This document shows, one piece after another, positions 26,551 to 35,049 of a stretch of DNA of 64,000 nucleotides. Both the position numbers and the translations under genes were made by a program. The notes under the pieces are model-generated. The model searched no databases and was not told the origin of the DNA. It saw nothing but the letters and a program-made list of their open reading frames with translations. Source of the DNA: Acidipila rosea (lineage in GTDB: Bacteria; Acidobacteriota; Terriglobia; Terriglobales; Acidobacteriaceae). The stretch lies in assembly GCF_004339725.1 (NCBI RefSeq), contig NZ_SMGK01000002.1, positions 620,001-684,000 on the forward strand. The letters are read 5' to 3'. The first letter of the stretch is position 1, and the number at the start of each line of letters is the position of its first letter.

Positions 26551-26936
26551 ACTCTCACCTTGGACTCGCTGTCGCGGCGATGATCGCGTGCATTGTCGTC
26601 TTCGCTACGGCGGGCGATGTGCTGATCGCTTCCGCCATGCGGCAGATCGGCGACCTGGATAAGATCAAGGCGCAGAGCGGCCTGTGGGGAGCGATTAAGG
26701 CGGTCCTGACCAGCGTGCGCTTTGTGGGCGGAGTCTTCTGCATGGCGCTGAGCTTCTTCTCCCTGCTCTTCGCGCTGAGTCATGCGGATGTGAGCCTGAT
26801 CGGGCCTGCATCGGCGTCACTGACGTTTGTGACCAACGCATTCGCGGCCAAGATCTTCCTCAAGGAAAATGTCGACCGGCGGCGCTGGCTTGCAGCTGTG
26901 TTTGTGTGCGTCGGCGTTGCCCTGCTCACGCGCTGA
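26547..26936 (+). CDS. Half-size EamA/SMR-like membrane transporter, second of a pair
   Basis: A 129-residue protein with four hydrophobic helices (about 5-25, 55-78, 84-103, 111-128). It carries FFSLLFALSHADVSLIGPASASLTFVTN cut into two helices, and a basic RRRW turn before the last helix, as in EamA half-transporters. It starts on GTG 26547 overlapping the upstream TGA. It is similar in plan but not in sequence detail to the preceding gene, fitting a heterodimer. Its TGA stop touches the stop of the convergent GH15 gene without any spacer. Confidence 0.75.
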   Translation: MNSHLGLAVAAMIACIVVFATAGDVLIASAMRQIGDLDKIKAQSGLWGAIKAVLTSVRFVGGVFCMALSFFSLLFALSHADVSLIGPASASLTFVTNAFAAKIFLKENVDRRRWLAAVFVCVGVALLTR

Positions 26937-28775
26937 CTATCGCCACTCGGTCAGATTGCGGCCGGACAACACCCTATCCAGATAAGTCGCCGTGCTGATG
27001 AGCGCGAGATGCGTCAACGCCTGCGGGAAATTGCCCAGGTGCTCGCCGCTCTCGCCGAGCTGCTCGGCATACAGCCCGAGATGGTTGGAGTAGCCCATCA
27101 TCTTCTCAAAAAGCAATCGCGCTTTCTCCGTCTGATGGGCGCGTGCGAGACACTCCACATACCAGAAGGAGCAGGCGTTGAAGCTGCCCTCGGTCCCATT
27201 CAATCCGTCGATGGGGTCGTTCAGAGTGTCGTAGCGATAGACGAGGCTGTCCTCGGTCAGGTTCTGCTCAACGGCTTTGAGCGTCCCGAGCATGCGCGGA
27301 TCGACCGGGCTGATGAAGCGCATCAGGGGCATGAGCAGGACGGAGGCATCGAGATTTTCGCTGCCCTTGTACTGCACGAAGCTCTGCCGTTTTTCACTCC
27401 AGAAATTGGTGTGAATGTCGTGATAGATCTTGTCGCGAATGGCGTACCACTCCCTGTAAGGAGCGGCTAGCGAACGCTTCTGTCCGAGGCGGATGGCGCG
27501 ATCAAAGGCCACCCAACACATCAGCCGCGAGTGCAGAAAATCGCGACGGCCACCGCGCACCTCCCAGATGCCTTCATCGGGGCGCTCCCAGTTGCTGCCC
27601 AGCCATGCGAGCATGGACTGCACATTCTGCCAGCCTTCGTAGGAGATGCCGTCGCCGTACTTCGCCGCGAGATAGACGGCGTCCATCATCTCGCCGTAGA
27701 TATCAAGCTGCAGCTGCTGATACGCGGCGTTGCCGATGCGGACAGGCCTGGAGTTGCGATAGCCGCTGAGGGTGTCGATGATCTCTTCGTCAATCTCCTG
27801 ACGCCCATCGGCGTGATACATCACCTGCAAAGGACCGTGTTCCGCATCGTCGCGAAGGCGATCGCGCAGCCACATGGTGAAGCGGCGCGCTTCATCCACA
27901 ATGCCGAGACGCATGAAGGCATAGAGCGTAAATGAAGAGTCGCGGAGCCAGGTGTAGCGGTAGTCCCAGTTGCGCTCGCCGCCTACTTTCTCAGGCAGAC
28001 CAAAGGTCGCGGCGGCGATGACGGAGCCGTGCTGCTGGCTGCAGTGCAGCTTGAGCACAAGCGCGGAGCGATTGACCATCTCGCGCCAGCGGCCTTTGTA
28101 GTTCGACTTGCCGATCCAGTTGCGCCAGTAGTCCGAGGTCTGCCGAAAATGACGCTCGATGAAGGCGGGCCTCAACACGTTTGACGGGCTCTTTTCGCCG
28201 CGCTTCATCTGCCCGAAGGCGAACATCGCCGTATCGCCGGCGGCCAGGGTAAAGGAGGCGACGGCATCGCGCCCTTCCACCTCGAGCGGAATGCTAGCGT
28301 GGAGCGCCATGCTGGGAATGTCGGCGGTGTGCGGCCTGAAGCAGACTCCATCGCCCTCCTGCACTGCCTCATGATCCGCGCGCGCATAGTCGAAGCGGGG
28401 CGCGCAGCGCAGGCGGAACGATATCTCTCCGCGGATGACGCGGACCATGCGGATGATCTGGTGCACTCCGCTGTGGCTATCACTCTCATGGCTGACGGGC
28501 ATGAAGTCGGTGAGCTCCGCGACGCCGCCGTTGGAGAGAAATCTGGTGAGCAGTATGTTGGTATCGGGCAGGTAGAGCTGCTTGGTGCGCAGATCAGGCA
28601 GCTCGGCGTCGATGCGGAAGCTGCCGCCCTCTTCGCCATCAATCAGGGACGCGAAGACGGTGGGCGAATCGAACTCCGGATAGCAGAAAAAATCAATCGA
28701 GCCCTCGATGCTCACAAGAGCGATGGAGCGCATATTGCCGATGACGCCGTGGTTTTCGATTTCCTGTGAGCTCAT
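26937..28775 (-). CDS. Glycoside hydrolase family 15 (glucoamylase/trehalase-like)
   Basis: About 612 residues. The N-terminal beta-sandwich (about 1-210) begins IENHGVIGNMRSIALVSIEGSIDFFCYP, typical of bacterial GH15 enzymes. The (alpha/alpha)6 barrel follows with GGERNWDYRYTWLRDSSF, NAAYQQLQLDIYGEMMDA, the segment ending GIWEVRGGRRDF, and GTEGSFNACSFWYVE, which hold the substrate subsites and catalytic acids. No signal peptide is seen, so it is probably cytosolic, acting on alpha-glucans or trehalose. The start is ATG 28775; longer readings add low-complexity sequence. It lies 79 bp after hpnE on the same strand and may be read from the hopanoid operon, though its role is metabolic. Confidence 0.88.
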   Translation of the reverse strand: MSSQEIENHGVIGNMRSIALVSIEGSIDFFCYPEFDSPTVFASLIDGEEGGSFRIDAELPDLRTKQLYLPDTNILLTRFLSNGGVAELTDFMPVSHESDSHSGVHQIIRMVRVIRGEISFRLRCAPRFDYARADHEAVQEGDGVCFRPHTADIPSMALHASIPLEVEGRDAVASFTLAAGDTAMFAFGQMKRGEKSPSNVLRPAFIERHFRQTSDYWRNWIGKSNYKGRWREMVNRSALVLKLHCSQQHGSVIAAATFGLPEKVGGERNWDYRYTWLRDSSFTLYAFMRLGIVDEARRFTMWLRDRLRDDAEHGPLQVMYHADGRQEIDEEIIDTLSGYRNSRPVRIGNAAYQQLQLDIYGEMMDAVYLAAKYGDGISYEGWQNVQSMLAWLGSNWERPDEGIWEVRGGRRDFLHSRLMCWVAFDRAIRLGQKRSLAAPYREWYAIRDKIYHDIHTNFWSEKRQSFVQYKGSENLDASVLLMPLMRFISPVDPRMLGTLKAVEQNLTEDSLVYRYDTLNDPIDGLNGTEGSFNACSFWYVECLARAHQTEKARLLFEKMMGYSNHLGLYAEQLGESGEHLGNFPQALTHLALISTATYLDRVLSGRNLTEWR

Positions 28776-28854
28776 TCCGCGCAGTTTGTCTCCACGGATT
28801 TTTAGACGTGAGACAGCTGTGAAAGATGTATGGCGCGCAGCAGCGCTTTTTGAG

Positions 28855-30249
28855 CTAAGCGAAGAGCCGCATGAGCCCGGTGGGAGGCAGGTCAGGCGGC
28901 AGAAACTTCTGCGGGCTGCCCTGCAGGCGGGCAATGGCCTCGGCTGCCAGGAAGCCACTGCGGGCAGCGCCTTCCATGGTTGAGGGCCATCCCGTGGCGG
29001 TCCAGTCACCGGCGAGGAAGATGCCGCGCCAGGGGCTCTCCGCGGTGGGACGGAGAGCGTCGAGACCGGGAAAGATGGAGTAGGTGGCTCGAACCTCTTT
29101 AGTGACTGCGGCCTTAAGCAACACGGCGTTGTTCACCTCGGGCAGGAACTCGGCAAGTTCGCGCATGGCGGTGTCGATGATCTGCTGGCGCTCCATGGGC
29201 ACGAGCGACTTTGATGCGCTCACAACCAGCTCAAGATAGCTGCCGGGATGAGTGCGGTAGGCAGGCTGCAGCCTGGACTTGTTGTAGAGCCACTCAATGG
29301 TGCGGTCGAGCAGAACAGCGTGATCGAGATCAGTGACGACGCGGTCAAACCAGAGGTGAACGCTGGTGATGGGCGAGTGGCGGAACTGCTCCAGATTGGT
29401 GGCGAGCCGCTCCGTGCCCGGGGCTGAAGGCATGGCGGGCAGCAGACGCTGCAACGCCTCAAACGGCAGCGCGAGCACAACCGCATCGGAAGAAAAACTC
29501 TCTGCGCCGGAGCGGAGGAGCCACTGGCTGCCGCTCGCCTGGATCGCATCCACTCCGGTGCGGAGCAGCACCTCGCCGCCGCGCGCTGCGATGTAGTCGG
29601 CGGCCTTGCCGTAAAGCACGCTCAGCGGAACGCGGGGCACGCCCATGCGCCCGCCCTGCGGGGAAAAGAGAAACACCTCGCGAAAGACCTTGGCGGCGTA
29701 GCGCATGGAGATGAGCTCGGGAGATTCATTGAGCGCGCTTGCGAGCACTGGCTTCCAGAACCGTTCGACAGCTGCGGGGGTTTGCTTGAAGCGTACCAGC
29801 CACTGCGCGAAGTTCTCACCCTGGTCGGGTGGCGAGTGCAGCAGGAAGTAGCGGATGCCGCGCGCGATGGCCAACTTGTCTGCCACGGAGAAACAGCGCG
29901 AAGCGAGAAACGACGGCGTGGTATGCAGCGGCGCGGGCAGCGGCGATGGACTGAGGGGACTGCGGCGGCCACCCGGCTCAAGGAAGGTGAAGTCGCTGAA
30001 CCACTGCACGTCCTCAGCAGCGCCGATGCGTTGATAGAGCGCGACCAGACTGGTGCAGCAGCCGAGGACGATGTGCTGGCAGTTGTCGATGACTTCACCG
30101 GCGCCGGGATGCTGATAGGAGGATGCGCGGCCGCCTACGTAGGGACGCCGCTCCAGCAGGCGAACGCGGTAGCCCGCGTCAGCGAGAGCGCAGCCGGCGG
30201 TGAGGCCGGCGACTCCGCCGCCAACGATGGTGACGCTCTCCACACTCAT
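28855..30249 (-). CDS. hpnE: Hydroxysqualene dehydroxylase HpnE
   Basis: FAD-dependent amine-oxidase-like enzyme that reduces hydroxysqualene to squalene, the last step of the HpnCDE route. The 464 residues begin with the dinucleotide-binding motif VTIVGGGVAGLTAG and LLERRPYVGGRASS, and carry the family segment VIDNCQHIVLGCCTSL. The C-terminal FAD motif is GIFLAGDWTATGWPSTMEGA. Its ATG overlaps the hpnD stop by 4 nt. Together with hpnC and hpnD it gives squalene for hopene cyclisation. Confidence 0.95.
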   Translation of the reverse strand: MSVESVTIVGGGVAGLTAGCALADAGYRVRLLERRPYVGGRASSYQHPGAGEVIDNCQHIVLGCCTSLVALYQRIGAAEDVQWFSDFTFLEPGGRRSPLSPSPLPAPLHTTPSFLASRCFSVADKLAIARGIRYFLLHSPPDQGENFAQWLVRFKQTPAAVERFWKPVLASALNESPELISMRYAAKVFREVFLFSPQGGRMGVPRVPLSVLYGKAADYIAARGGEVLLRTGVDAIQASGSQWLLRSGAESFSSDAVVLALPFEALQRLLPAMPSAPGTERLATNLEQFRHSPITSVHLWFDRVVTDLDHAVLLDRTIEWLYNKSRLQPAYRTHPGSYLELVVSASKSLVPMERQQIIDTAMRELAEFLPEVNNAVLLKAAVTKEVRATYSIFPGLDALRPTAESPWRGIFLAGDWTATGWPSTMEGAARSGFLAAEAIARLQGSPQKFLPPDLPPTGLMRLFA

Positions 30250-31202
30250 CGACGCTGCCCGCCGCGCAGCCGGTAGAGAAGCACCTGCAGCAGGCCGCGG
30301 CCGAGAATCAAGAGCTTCTGCGGAGTCGAGATGCTGATGCGCCTGGTGAAGACGTCATAGTTTCGCCGCACGATTTCGCGGAGCAGGCGATGGTAGATGG
30401 TGATCAGCACCCACAGCGCGGGGCGGCTGTCGGGGGAGATCAAGGGCAGCAGCGCTTGTCCGGCCTGGTAATACTCCTCTGCGCGCGCGGCCTCAAGCTC
30501 CAGCAGTTCGCGCTGGTTCAGGCTCAGGTGTTTGCCGTCTCTGATGGCGGCGAGCTTGTCTGCCGCTACGCCGAAGCGCTCCATGTCCTCTGCCGGCAGA
30601 TAGATGCGGCCGCGCTCGGCGTCTTCGCGTACATCGCGCAGAATGTTAGTGAGCTGAAAGGCGATGCCGGTTTTCTCGGCCAGCTTCTCGGCGCGCGCGT
30701 CGCTGTACTCGAAGATGCGGATGCAGACCAGGCCGACGACCGAGGCAACGTAGTAGCAGTAACGATAGAGGTCGTCGAAGGTCTGGTAGGTGTCAAACTG
30801 CAGCGGGTGAACGGCGTCGTTCTCGCGGTGAATCTGCCGGGCATCGAGAGACGGGTGCAGATCCATCGCGGTGCCCTCGACAAGCTGATCGAGGAGCGAT
30901 GAGGCGATGCCGAAACGATGGGATGCGTCGCGCAGCGCTACGAAGACGGGATCATCCGTCGGAGCACCCTGCTCGGCGCGATGCCATAAATCAAGCCACG
31001 ATTCGAGCGCGAGACGGCGCTCCGGTCGCGGCATCGACTCATCGTCGGAAAGGTCGTCGGCGTGGCGCATGAAGGCATAGACCGCGCAGATGGCGTCACG
31101 CTTGTGCGCAGGCAGCGCAACGAAGGCATAGTAGAAATTCTTCGCTTCGCGACGCGCGATGGCACGGCATTCGCTGTACGCCTGTTCCAGGCTTACACTC
31201 AC
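30246..31202 (-). CDS. hpnD: Presqualene diphosphate synthase HpnD
   Basis: Trans-isoprenyl diphosphate synthase of the squalene/phytoene synthase family that joins two farnesyl diphosphates into presqualene diphosphate. The 318 residues show both aspartate-rich Mg-binding motifs: FMRHADDLSDDE (about 45) and LTNILRDVREDAERGRIYLP (about 170). SECRAIARREAKNFYYAF forms the N-terminal signature. It starts on GTG 31202 overlapping the hpnC stop by 4 nt. The motif wording and the order hpnC-hpnD-hpnE separate it from its paralogue HpnC. Confidence 0.94.
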   Translation of the reverse strand: MSVSLEQAYSECRAIARREAKNFYYAFVALPAHKRDAICAVYAFMRHADDLSDDESMPRPERRLALESWLDLWHRAEQGAPTDDPVFVALRDASHRFGIASSLLDQLVEGTAMDLHPSLDARQIHRENDAVHPLQFDTYQTFDDLYRYCYYVASVVGLVCIRIFEYSDARAEKLAEKTGIAFQLTNILRDVREDAERGRIYLPAEDMERFGVAADKLAAIRDGKHLSLNQRELLELEAARAEEYYQAGQALLPLISPDSRPALWVLITIYHRLLREIVRRNYDVFTRRISISTPQKLLILGRGLLQVLLYRLRGGQRR

Positions 31203-32170
31203 GCAGCAGCCCTCGAAGGCTGCCGCCGCGGCAGCAACTTCGTCAGCAGTGCGCGCAACAGCAGGGCTCCCTTGCCGAAGCTGGAGATGGCGGGGCGTGC
31301 GCGGAGCACATCGTAGTCGACGCGCTCGATGGCATCGAGAATTGCGAGTCCGCCACGGGAGAAGAGATCGAGATCGAGCGCCAGCTCGCGGTCCACCATG
31401 CCGATCAGCGGCATGCCCTGGGCGAAGAGCTGCCGGGCATGGTCGACCTCATAGCGCATCAACTGGCGGAACTGAGGCGTGGCGCGCCCGTCGGCGATGG
31501 TCTGCTCGGTCACGCCGAAGCGCGCGAGGTCAGCCTGCGGAAAGTAGATGCGGTCCTTCTGATAATCGACCTTGACGTCCTGCCAGAAGTTGGCGAGCTG
31601 CAGCGCGGTGCAGGTGAAGTCAGAGAGCCGGAAGCGTTCGGCATCGCGGTAGCCGCTGGCATAAAGCACGAGCCTGCCCACCGGGTTCGCCGAGTAGCGG
31701 CAGTAGGCGAACACATCCTCCATGGTTGCAAAGCGCGTCACCGTCTGGTCCTGCCGGAAGGCAACGAGCAGATCCGCAAAGGGCTCCTTCGGTATGTCGC
31801 ACTCGCGAATGGTGGCGGCAAGCGCTACAAAGACAGGATGGCGCGCCTCGCCGCGGTAGCAGGCATCCAGTTCCCTGCCCCAGAGGTCGAGCAGGGCGAG
31901 CGACTGGTCGCGGTCGCCTACCTCATCGCCGAGATCGTCCGAGATGCGGCAGTAGGCATAGATGCTGTGAAAGTGCGGACGCAGCCGCTCCGGCAGAAAC
32001 CAGGACGCCACATGGAAGTTCTCATAGTGGGTCTCCGTAAGCCTCTGGCAGTAGGCTCGCGCCTCGGCCAGCGTGGGCGGCTGCGCGGGCATCCTGTACT
32101 CCGCGGGAAGCGCTGCCCATCCTCGTTCGATCAGGTCCTGCTGGGTTGTCTCGGTCATGGCTGGACTCAC
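31199..32170 (-). CDS. hpnC: Hydroxysqualene synthase HpnC
   Basis: Squalene-synthase-like enzyme that converts presqualene diphosphate to hydroxysqualene. The 323 residues open with HYENFHVASWFLPERLRPH, characteristic of HpnC. Aspartate motifs are YCRISDDLGDEV (about 75) and LANFWQDVKVDYQKDRIYFP (about 190). It starts on GTG 32170 overlapping the dehydrogenase stop; ATG 32158 is an alternative that removes four residues. It is a paralogue of hpnD, which it overlaps by 4 nt. Confidence 0.94.
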   Translation of the reverse strand: MSPAMTETTQQDLIERGWAALPAEYRMPAQPPTLAEARAYCQRLTETHYENFHVASWFLPERLRPHFHSIYAYCRISDDLGDEVGDRDQSLALLDLWGRELDACYRGEARHPVFVALAATIRECDIPKEPFADLLVAFRQDQTVTRFATMEDVFAYCRYSANPVGRLVLYASGYRDAERFRLSDFTCTALQLANFWQDVKVDYQKDRIYFPQADLARFGVTEQTIADGRATPQFRQLMRYEVDHARQLFAQGMPLIGMVDRELALDLDLFSRGGLAILDAIERVDYDVLRARPAISSFGKGALLLRALLTKLLPRRQPSRAAA

Positions 32171-33210
32171 GGAATGATAGCGGTCTTGATGTCGTTGGAG
32201 CGATCCATCAGCCGGCGAAAGACCGCGTCTATCTCAGACAGCGGGGCGCGGCCGGTGATGTAGGCCCGAGCGTTGAAGCGGCCGCTGCGAATCATCTGAA
32301 ACGCGGTGCGGCAGGTGGCGGGCGTGTGATGGAAGCTCGCCTTGAGCGTGATGTCGTTGTAGTGCAGCCGGTTGGTGTCAAGCTCGACCCTGGTTCCCGC
32401 GGCGCAGCCACCGAAGAAGTTGACCACGCCGCCCTTGCGCACCATTTCAACGGCCCACTGCCAGGTGAGCGGAGTGGCTACGGCCTCAATGGCGATGTCT
32501 ACGCCGCGCGCCTCCGGCGTGAGTTCGCGGACAGCGGCGATGGGATCGACCCCTTCACCGAGATGCACGACATGGTCCGCGCCGAAGAGCTTTGCCGAGG
32601 CCACCTGCTCCTCGCGCTTGACGACGGCAATGACCCGCATGCCCGAGAGGTGCGCCGCGTGGATGAACATGAGCCCGATGGGCCCTGCGCCGATCACGGC
32701 CAGGGTGTCGCCGGGCTGGGCTCCGCTCTCCTCAAGGCCGCGGACGACGCAGGCCAGCGGCTCGGTAAGCGCGGCGTGCTCGAGCGGCACATCATCGGGA
32801 ACCAGCAGGGTGTTCTTCTCAACGATGCGAGCGGGAATGCGATAGAACTGGGCGTAGGCTCCGTTGTTGAAGAGCAGGTCGTCGCAGAGGTTCTCCTGGT
32901 TGCGGCGGCAGTAGAAGCACTCGCCGCAAGGGGCCGAGTTGAGCGCTACGACCCTGTCGCCAGGCTGAAACTTTGTTACGCCTTCGCCAACATGCTCGAC
33001 CGTTCCAGCCAGCTCATGGCCGAAGGCGATGGGCGGCTTCAGCATGCGCGCGTGATAGCCGCGCCGGTAGACTTTGAGGTCAGTTCCGCAGGTGAGGGCG
33101 GCTGCCACCCGCACCACGATTTCGCCGGGACCCGCTGTGGGCACAGGCACGCTTTCAACGCGCAGATCTTCTTTGCCGTAGAGCACGGCGGCTTGCATCT
33201 CGTTCGCCAT
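32167..33210 (-). CDS. Zinc-dependent medium-chain alcohol dehydrogenase in the hopanoid operon (copy 2)
   Basis: A 347-residue MDR-superfamily oxidoreductase. The catalytic zinc ligands lie in TCGTDLKVY and FGHELAGTVEHVG. The structural-zinc loop has four cysteines in PCGECFYCRRNQENLC. The NAD(P) Rossmann motif is VIGAGPIGLMFI. Family members oxidise polyols or reduce aldehydes. It overlaps hpnC by 4 nt and so belongs to the hopanoid operon. Its relative directly upstream shares the plan but is clearly divergent. The substrate is not shown by sequence; conversion of ribosylhopane-type aldehydes to bacteriohopanetetrol is a hypothesis from context. Confidence 0.88.
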   Translation of the reverse strand: MANEMQAAVLYGKEDLRVESVPVPTAGPGEIVVRVAAALTCGTDLKVYRRGYHARMLKPPIAFGHELAGTVEHVGEGVTKFQPGDRVVALNSAPCGECFYCRRNQENLCDDLLFNNGAYAQFYRIPARIVEKNTLLVPDDVPLEHAALTEPLACVVRGLEESGAQPGDTLAVIGAGPIGLMFIHAAHLSGMRVIAVVKREEQVASAKLFGADHVVHLGEGVDPIAAVRELTPEARGVDIAIEAVATPLTWQWAVEMVRKGGVVNFFGGCAAGTRVELDTNRLHYNDITLKASFHHTPATCRTAFQMIRSGRFNARAYITGRAPLSEIDAVFRRLMDRSNDIKTAIIP

Positions 33211-33275
33211 CTTCTTTATTTTCTCAGACGCGGAGCAGTTGCGCCGCCGCGCGACCCTGAGGTTCAGAGTTCAGT

Positions 33276-34382
33276 TCAGACTTCCGGACTCAGGAAAATT
33301 TTCATCGAGTCGGGGGTAGGGTGAGACGCCAGCTCGACTGCTTCTGCGGCTGCCTCAAGCGGGAAGCGATGCGAGATGAGCTGCGTAAGATCAAAGCCCT
33401 TGCGATAGCCGTCGAAGACAAGCCTCGCGCCCTCGTCCTGGATCTCTACGGAGGCGCTGTAGCTGCCTACCAGAGCTTTCTCATCCATGCAGATCGATGC
33501 GGGATCAATGGGCGCCTGGCCGCGCTGGGTCTGCGCGAAGAGCAGGATGCGGCCGCCGGGACGGGCTGCGTTCATCGCAACGGGAATCAGGGCATCTACC
33601 CCGACGGCGAGGATGACCGCATCGGCGCCGCGACCCTCCGTTGCCTCTCGAACGACAGCTGCGACGTCCTGCTGCGCGTCAATGGGATGATGCAGCCCGA
33701 AGCCGGCAGCAATGGCATGGCGCTCAGGATAGAGATCGGAGGTGTACACAGTGGCCCCGCTGCGGGCGGCGAGTGCGGCGAGCACAATGCCGATGGGGCC
33801 CTGGCCGATGACGAGAACGGTTTCATCGGCTGCCAGGTCGAGGTTCTTGATGGCCTTGAGGCAGGTGTTGACCGGCTCGACAAAGGCGGCCTGCTCAAAT
33901 GGCACTCCATCCGGCACCTTGAGGAGACCGCGAGGCACGATCCAGTCCATGACGCGAACATACTCTGCAAAGCCGCCACCGGCCGGTTCAAAACCCGCCG
34001 TGCAGCCGACACGCTTGTAGGTGGGGCATTGCGCGAAGGTCTTTTTGCGGCAGTAATAGCACTCCCCGCAAGGGATGTGATGAAAGACCATGACCCGGTC
34101 GCCCACGGCGAACCCTTTGACATCGGCTCCGATGGCGGCGATGGTTCCGGCCGTTTCATGGCCGAAGATGCGCGGCGCGGAGTGCGAGCCGGTGTGAATC
34201 TTCTTGAGGTCGGTGCCGCAGATGCCGCAGGCGTGGACGCGGACCAGCACCTCTCCCCGGCCGATTTCCGGAACGGGGACGGTCTCGACGCGGACATCAT
34301 CGATGCCTCGATAAACGGCAGCGCGCATGGTGGAGGGGATCGCGCTTACCTTTGCTTCAATAGGACTGGTGCAGGTTGCCAT
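33276..34382 (-). CDS. Zinc-dependent medium-chain alcohol dehydrogenase in the hopanoid operon (copy 1)
   Basis: About 368 residues from ATG 34382, which has GGAG ten bases upstream and overlaps the hpnG end by 26 nt. ATG 34328, which begins the conserved domain (MRAAVYRG), is the alternative without a clear ribosome-binding site. Catalytic zinc motifs are CGICGTDLKKIHTG and FGHETAGTIAAIG; the structural-zinc loop is PCGECYYCRKKTFAQC; the cofactor motif is VIGQGPIGIVLAA. It resembles sorbitol/threonine-type dehydrogenases. It stands between hpnG and a second dehydrogenase, with a 65-nt gap to the latter. A side-chain redox role in hopanoid synthesis is inferred from the operon only. Confidence 0.86.
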   Translation of the reverse strand: MATCTSPIEAKVSAIPSTMRAAVYRGIDDVRVETVPVPEIGRGEVLVRVHACGICGTDLKKIHTGSHSAPRIFGHETAGTIAAIGADVKGFAVGDRVMVFHHIPCGECYYCRKKTFAQCPTYKRVGCTAGFEPAGGGFAEYVRVMDWIVPRGLLKVPDGVPFEQAAFVEPVNTCLKAIKNLDLAADETVLVIGQGPIGIVLAALAARSGATVYTSDLYPERHAIAAGFGLHHPIDAQQDVAAVVREATEGRGADAVILAVGVDALIPVAMNAARPGGRILLFAQTQRGQAPIDPASICMDEKALVGSYSASVEIQDEGARLVFDGYRKGFDLTQLISHRFPLEAAAEAVELASHPTPDSMKIFLSPEV

Positions 34383-35049
34383 GACTCCATTTCTCCGATA
34401 ACAGCCGGGCCAGCCCATTGGCGGCCACCCTGCTATTTTCTCCCAAACGCATGAGTGCGCGCCAATGCTGCGGACGAAGCGCTGAGTATGCGATGAAAGC
34501 GGCCATGCGGAGCTGGCCGTCGGCGCCCATGAAACGGTTGAAGTCGGGGAGCTGATCATTTGCCCCATCCGAGACGCCTTTGTAGCAATAAAAGGGGATA
34601 TCGCGCATGCGGGCCATGCGGCCAACCGTCGCAGCTTCCATATCAACCATCGAGGCCTGATAGCGCTCGGCGAGCTTTCGCTTTTCGTCTGCGCGGGCTA
34701 CGTGATCGAGGGTCACGAGGCGGACTTTGCCGGGATCAGCGGCGGCGCTTGCGTACCGCTCGCCGGTGCGGCTGTCAATAACCTCAGCGATCTCAATGAC
34801 CTGGGCGGGCTTGACTCCGCAGGAGAGCGCTCCGGCCCAGCCGATTGAAATCAGCGCCGTAACCGGGCCTTCCCGGAGAATCGCCTCGCAGGCGCGGGTA
34901 GCGGATGCCGCTCCCATACCGGCAGAGCCGGCGACGCACTCGGTGGCGCCGAGCTGTCCGCGATAGAGGCGGCCCTCAGCGCGCCAGCCCTTGACCAGCG
35001 GCTTGAGCTCACCCGGCAGGGCGGCGACAATGCCGATGCGCGCGGTCAT
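34357..35049 (-). CDS. hpnG: Hopanoid-associated nucleoside phosphorylase HpnG
   Basis: PNP/UDP-phosphorylase family enzyme. HpnG proteins remove adenine from adenosylhopane to give the ribosyl side chain of extended hopanoids. The 230 residues show IGIVAALPGELKPL at the N-terminus, the glycine-rich ISIGWAGALS, and SMVDMEAATVGRMA, the ribose- and base-binding segment. The ATG overlaps the hpnA stop by 4 nt. General MTA/SAH nucleosidases share these motifs, so the specific name leans on the operon context. Its usual predecessor in the pathway, the radical SAM enzyme HpnH, is not in the window. Confidence 0.85.
   Translation of the reverse strand: MTARIGIVAALPGELKPLVKGWRAEGRLYRGQLGATECVAGSAGMGAASATRACEAILREGPVTALISIGWAGALSCGVKPAQVIEIAEVIDSRTGERYASAAADPGKVRLVTLDHVARADEKRKLAERYQASMVDMEAATVGRMARMRDIPFYCYKGVSDGANDQLPDFNRFMGADGQLRMAAFIAYSALRPQHWRALMRLGENSRVAANGLARLLSEKWSHGNLHQSY

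Noticed and set aside
33261-33285. Short TTCAG repeats at the end of the first dehydrogenase
   Set aside because: Three imperfect 5-6 base units only; no sign of a functional repeat.
32146-34454. Long plus-strand open frames opposite the two dehydrogenases
   Set aside because: Antisense shadows; the minus-strand products have complete zinc and cofactor motifs.
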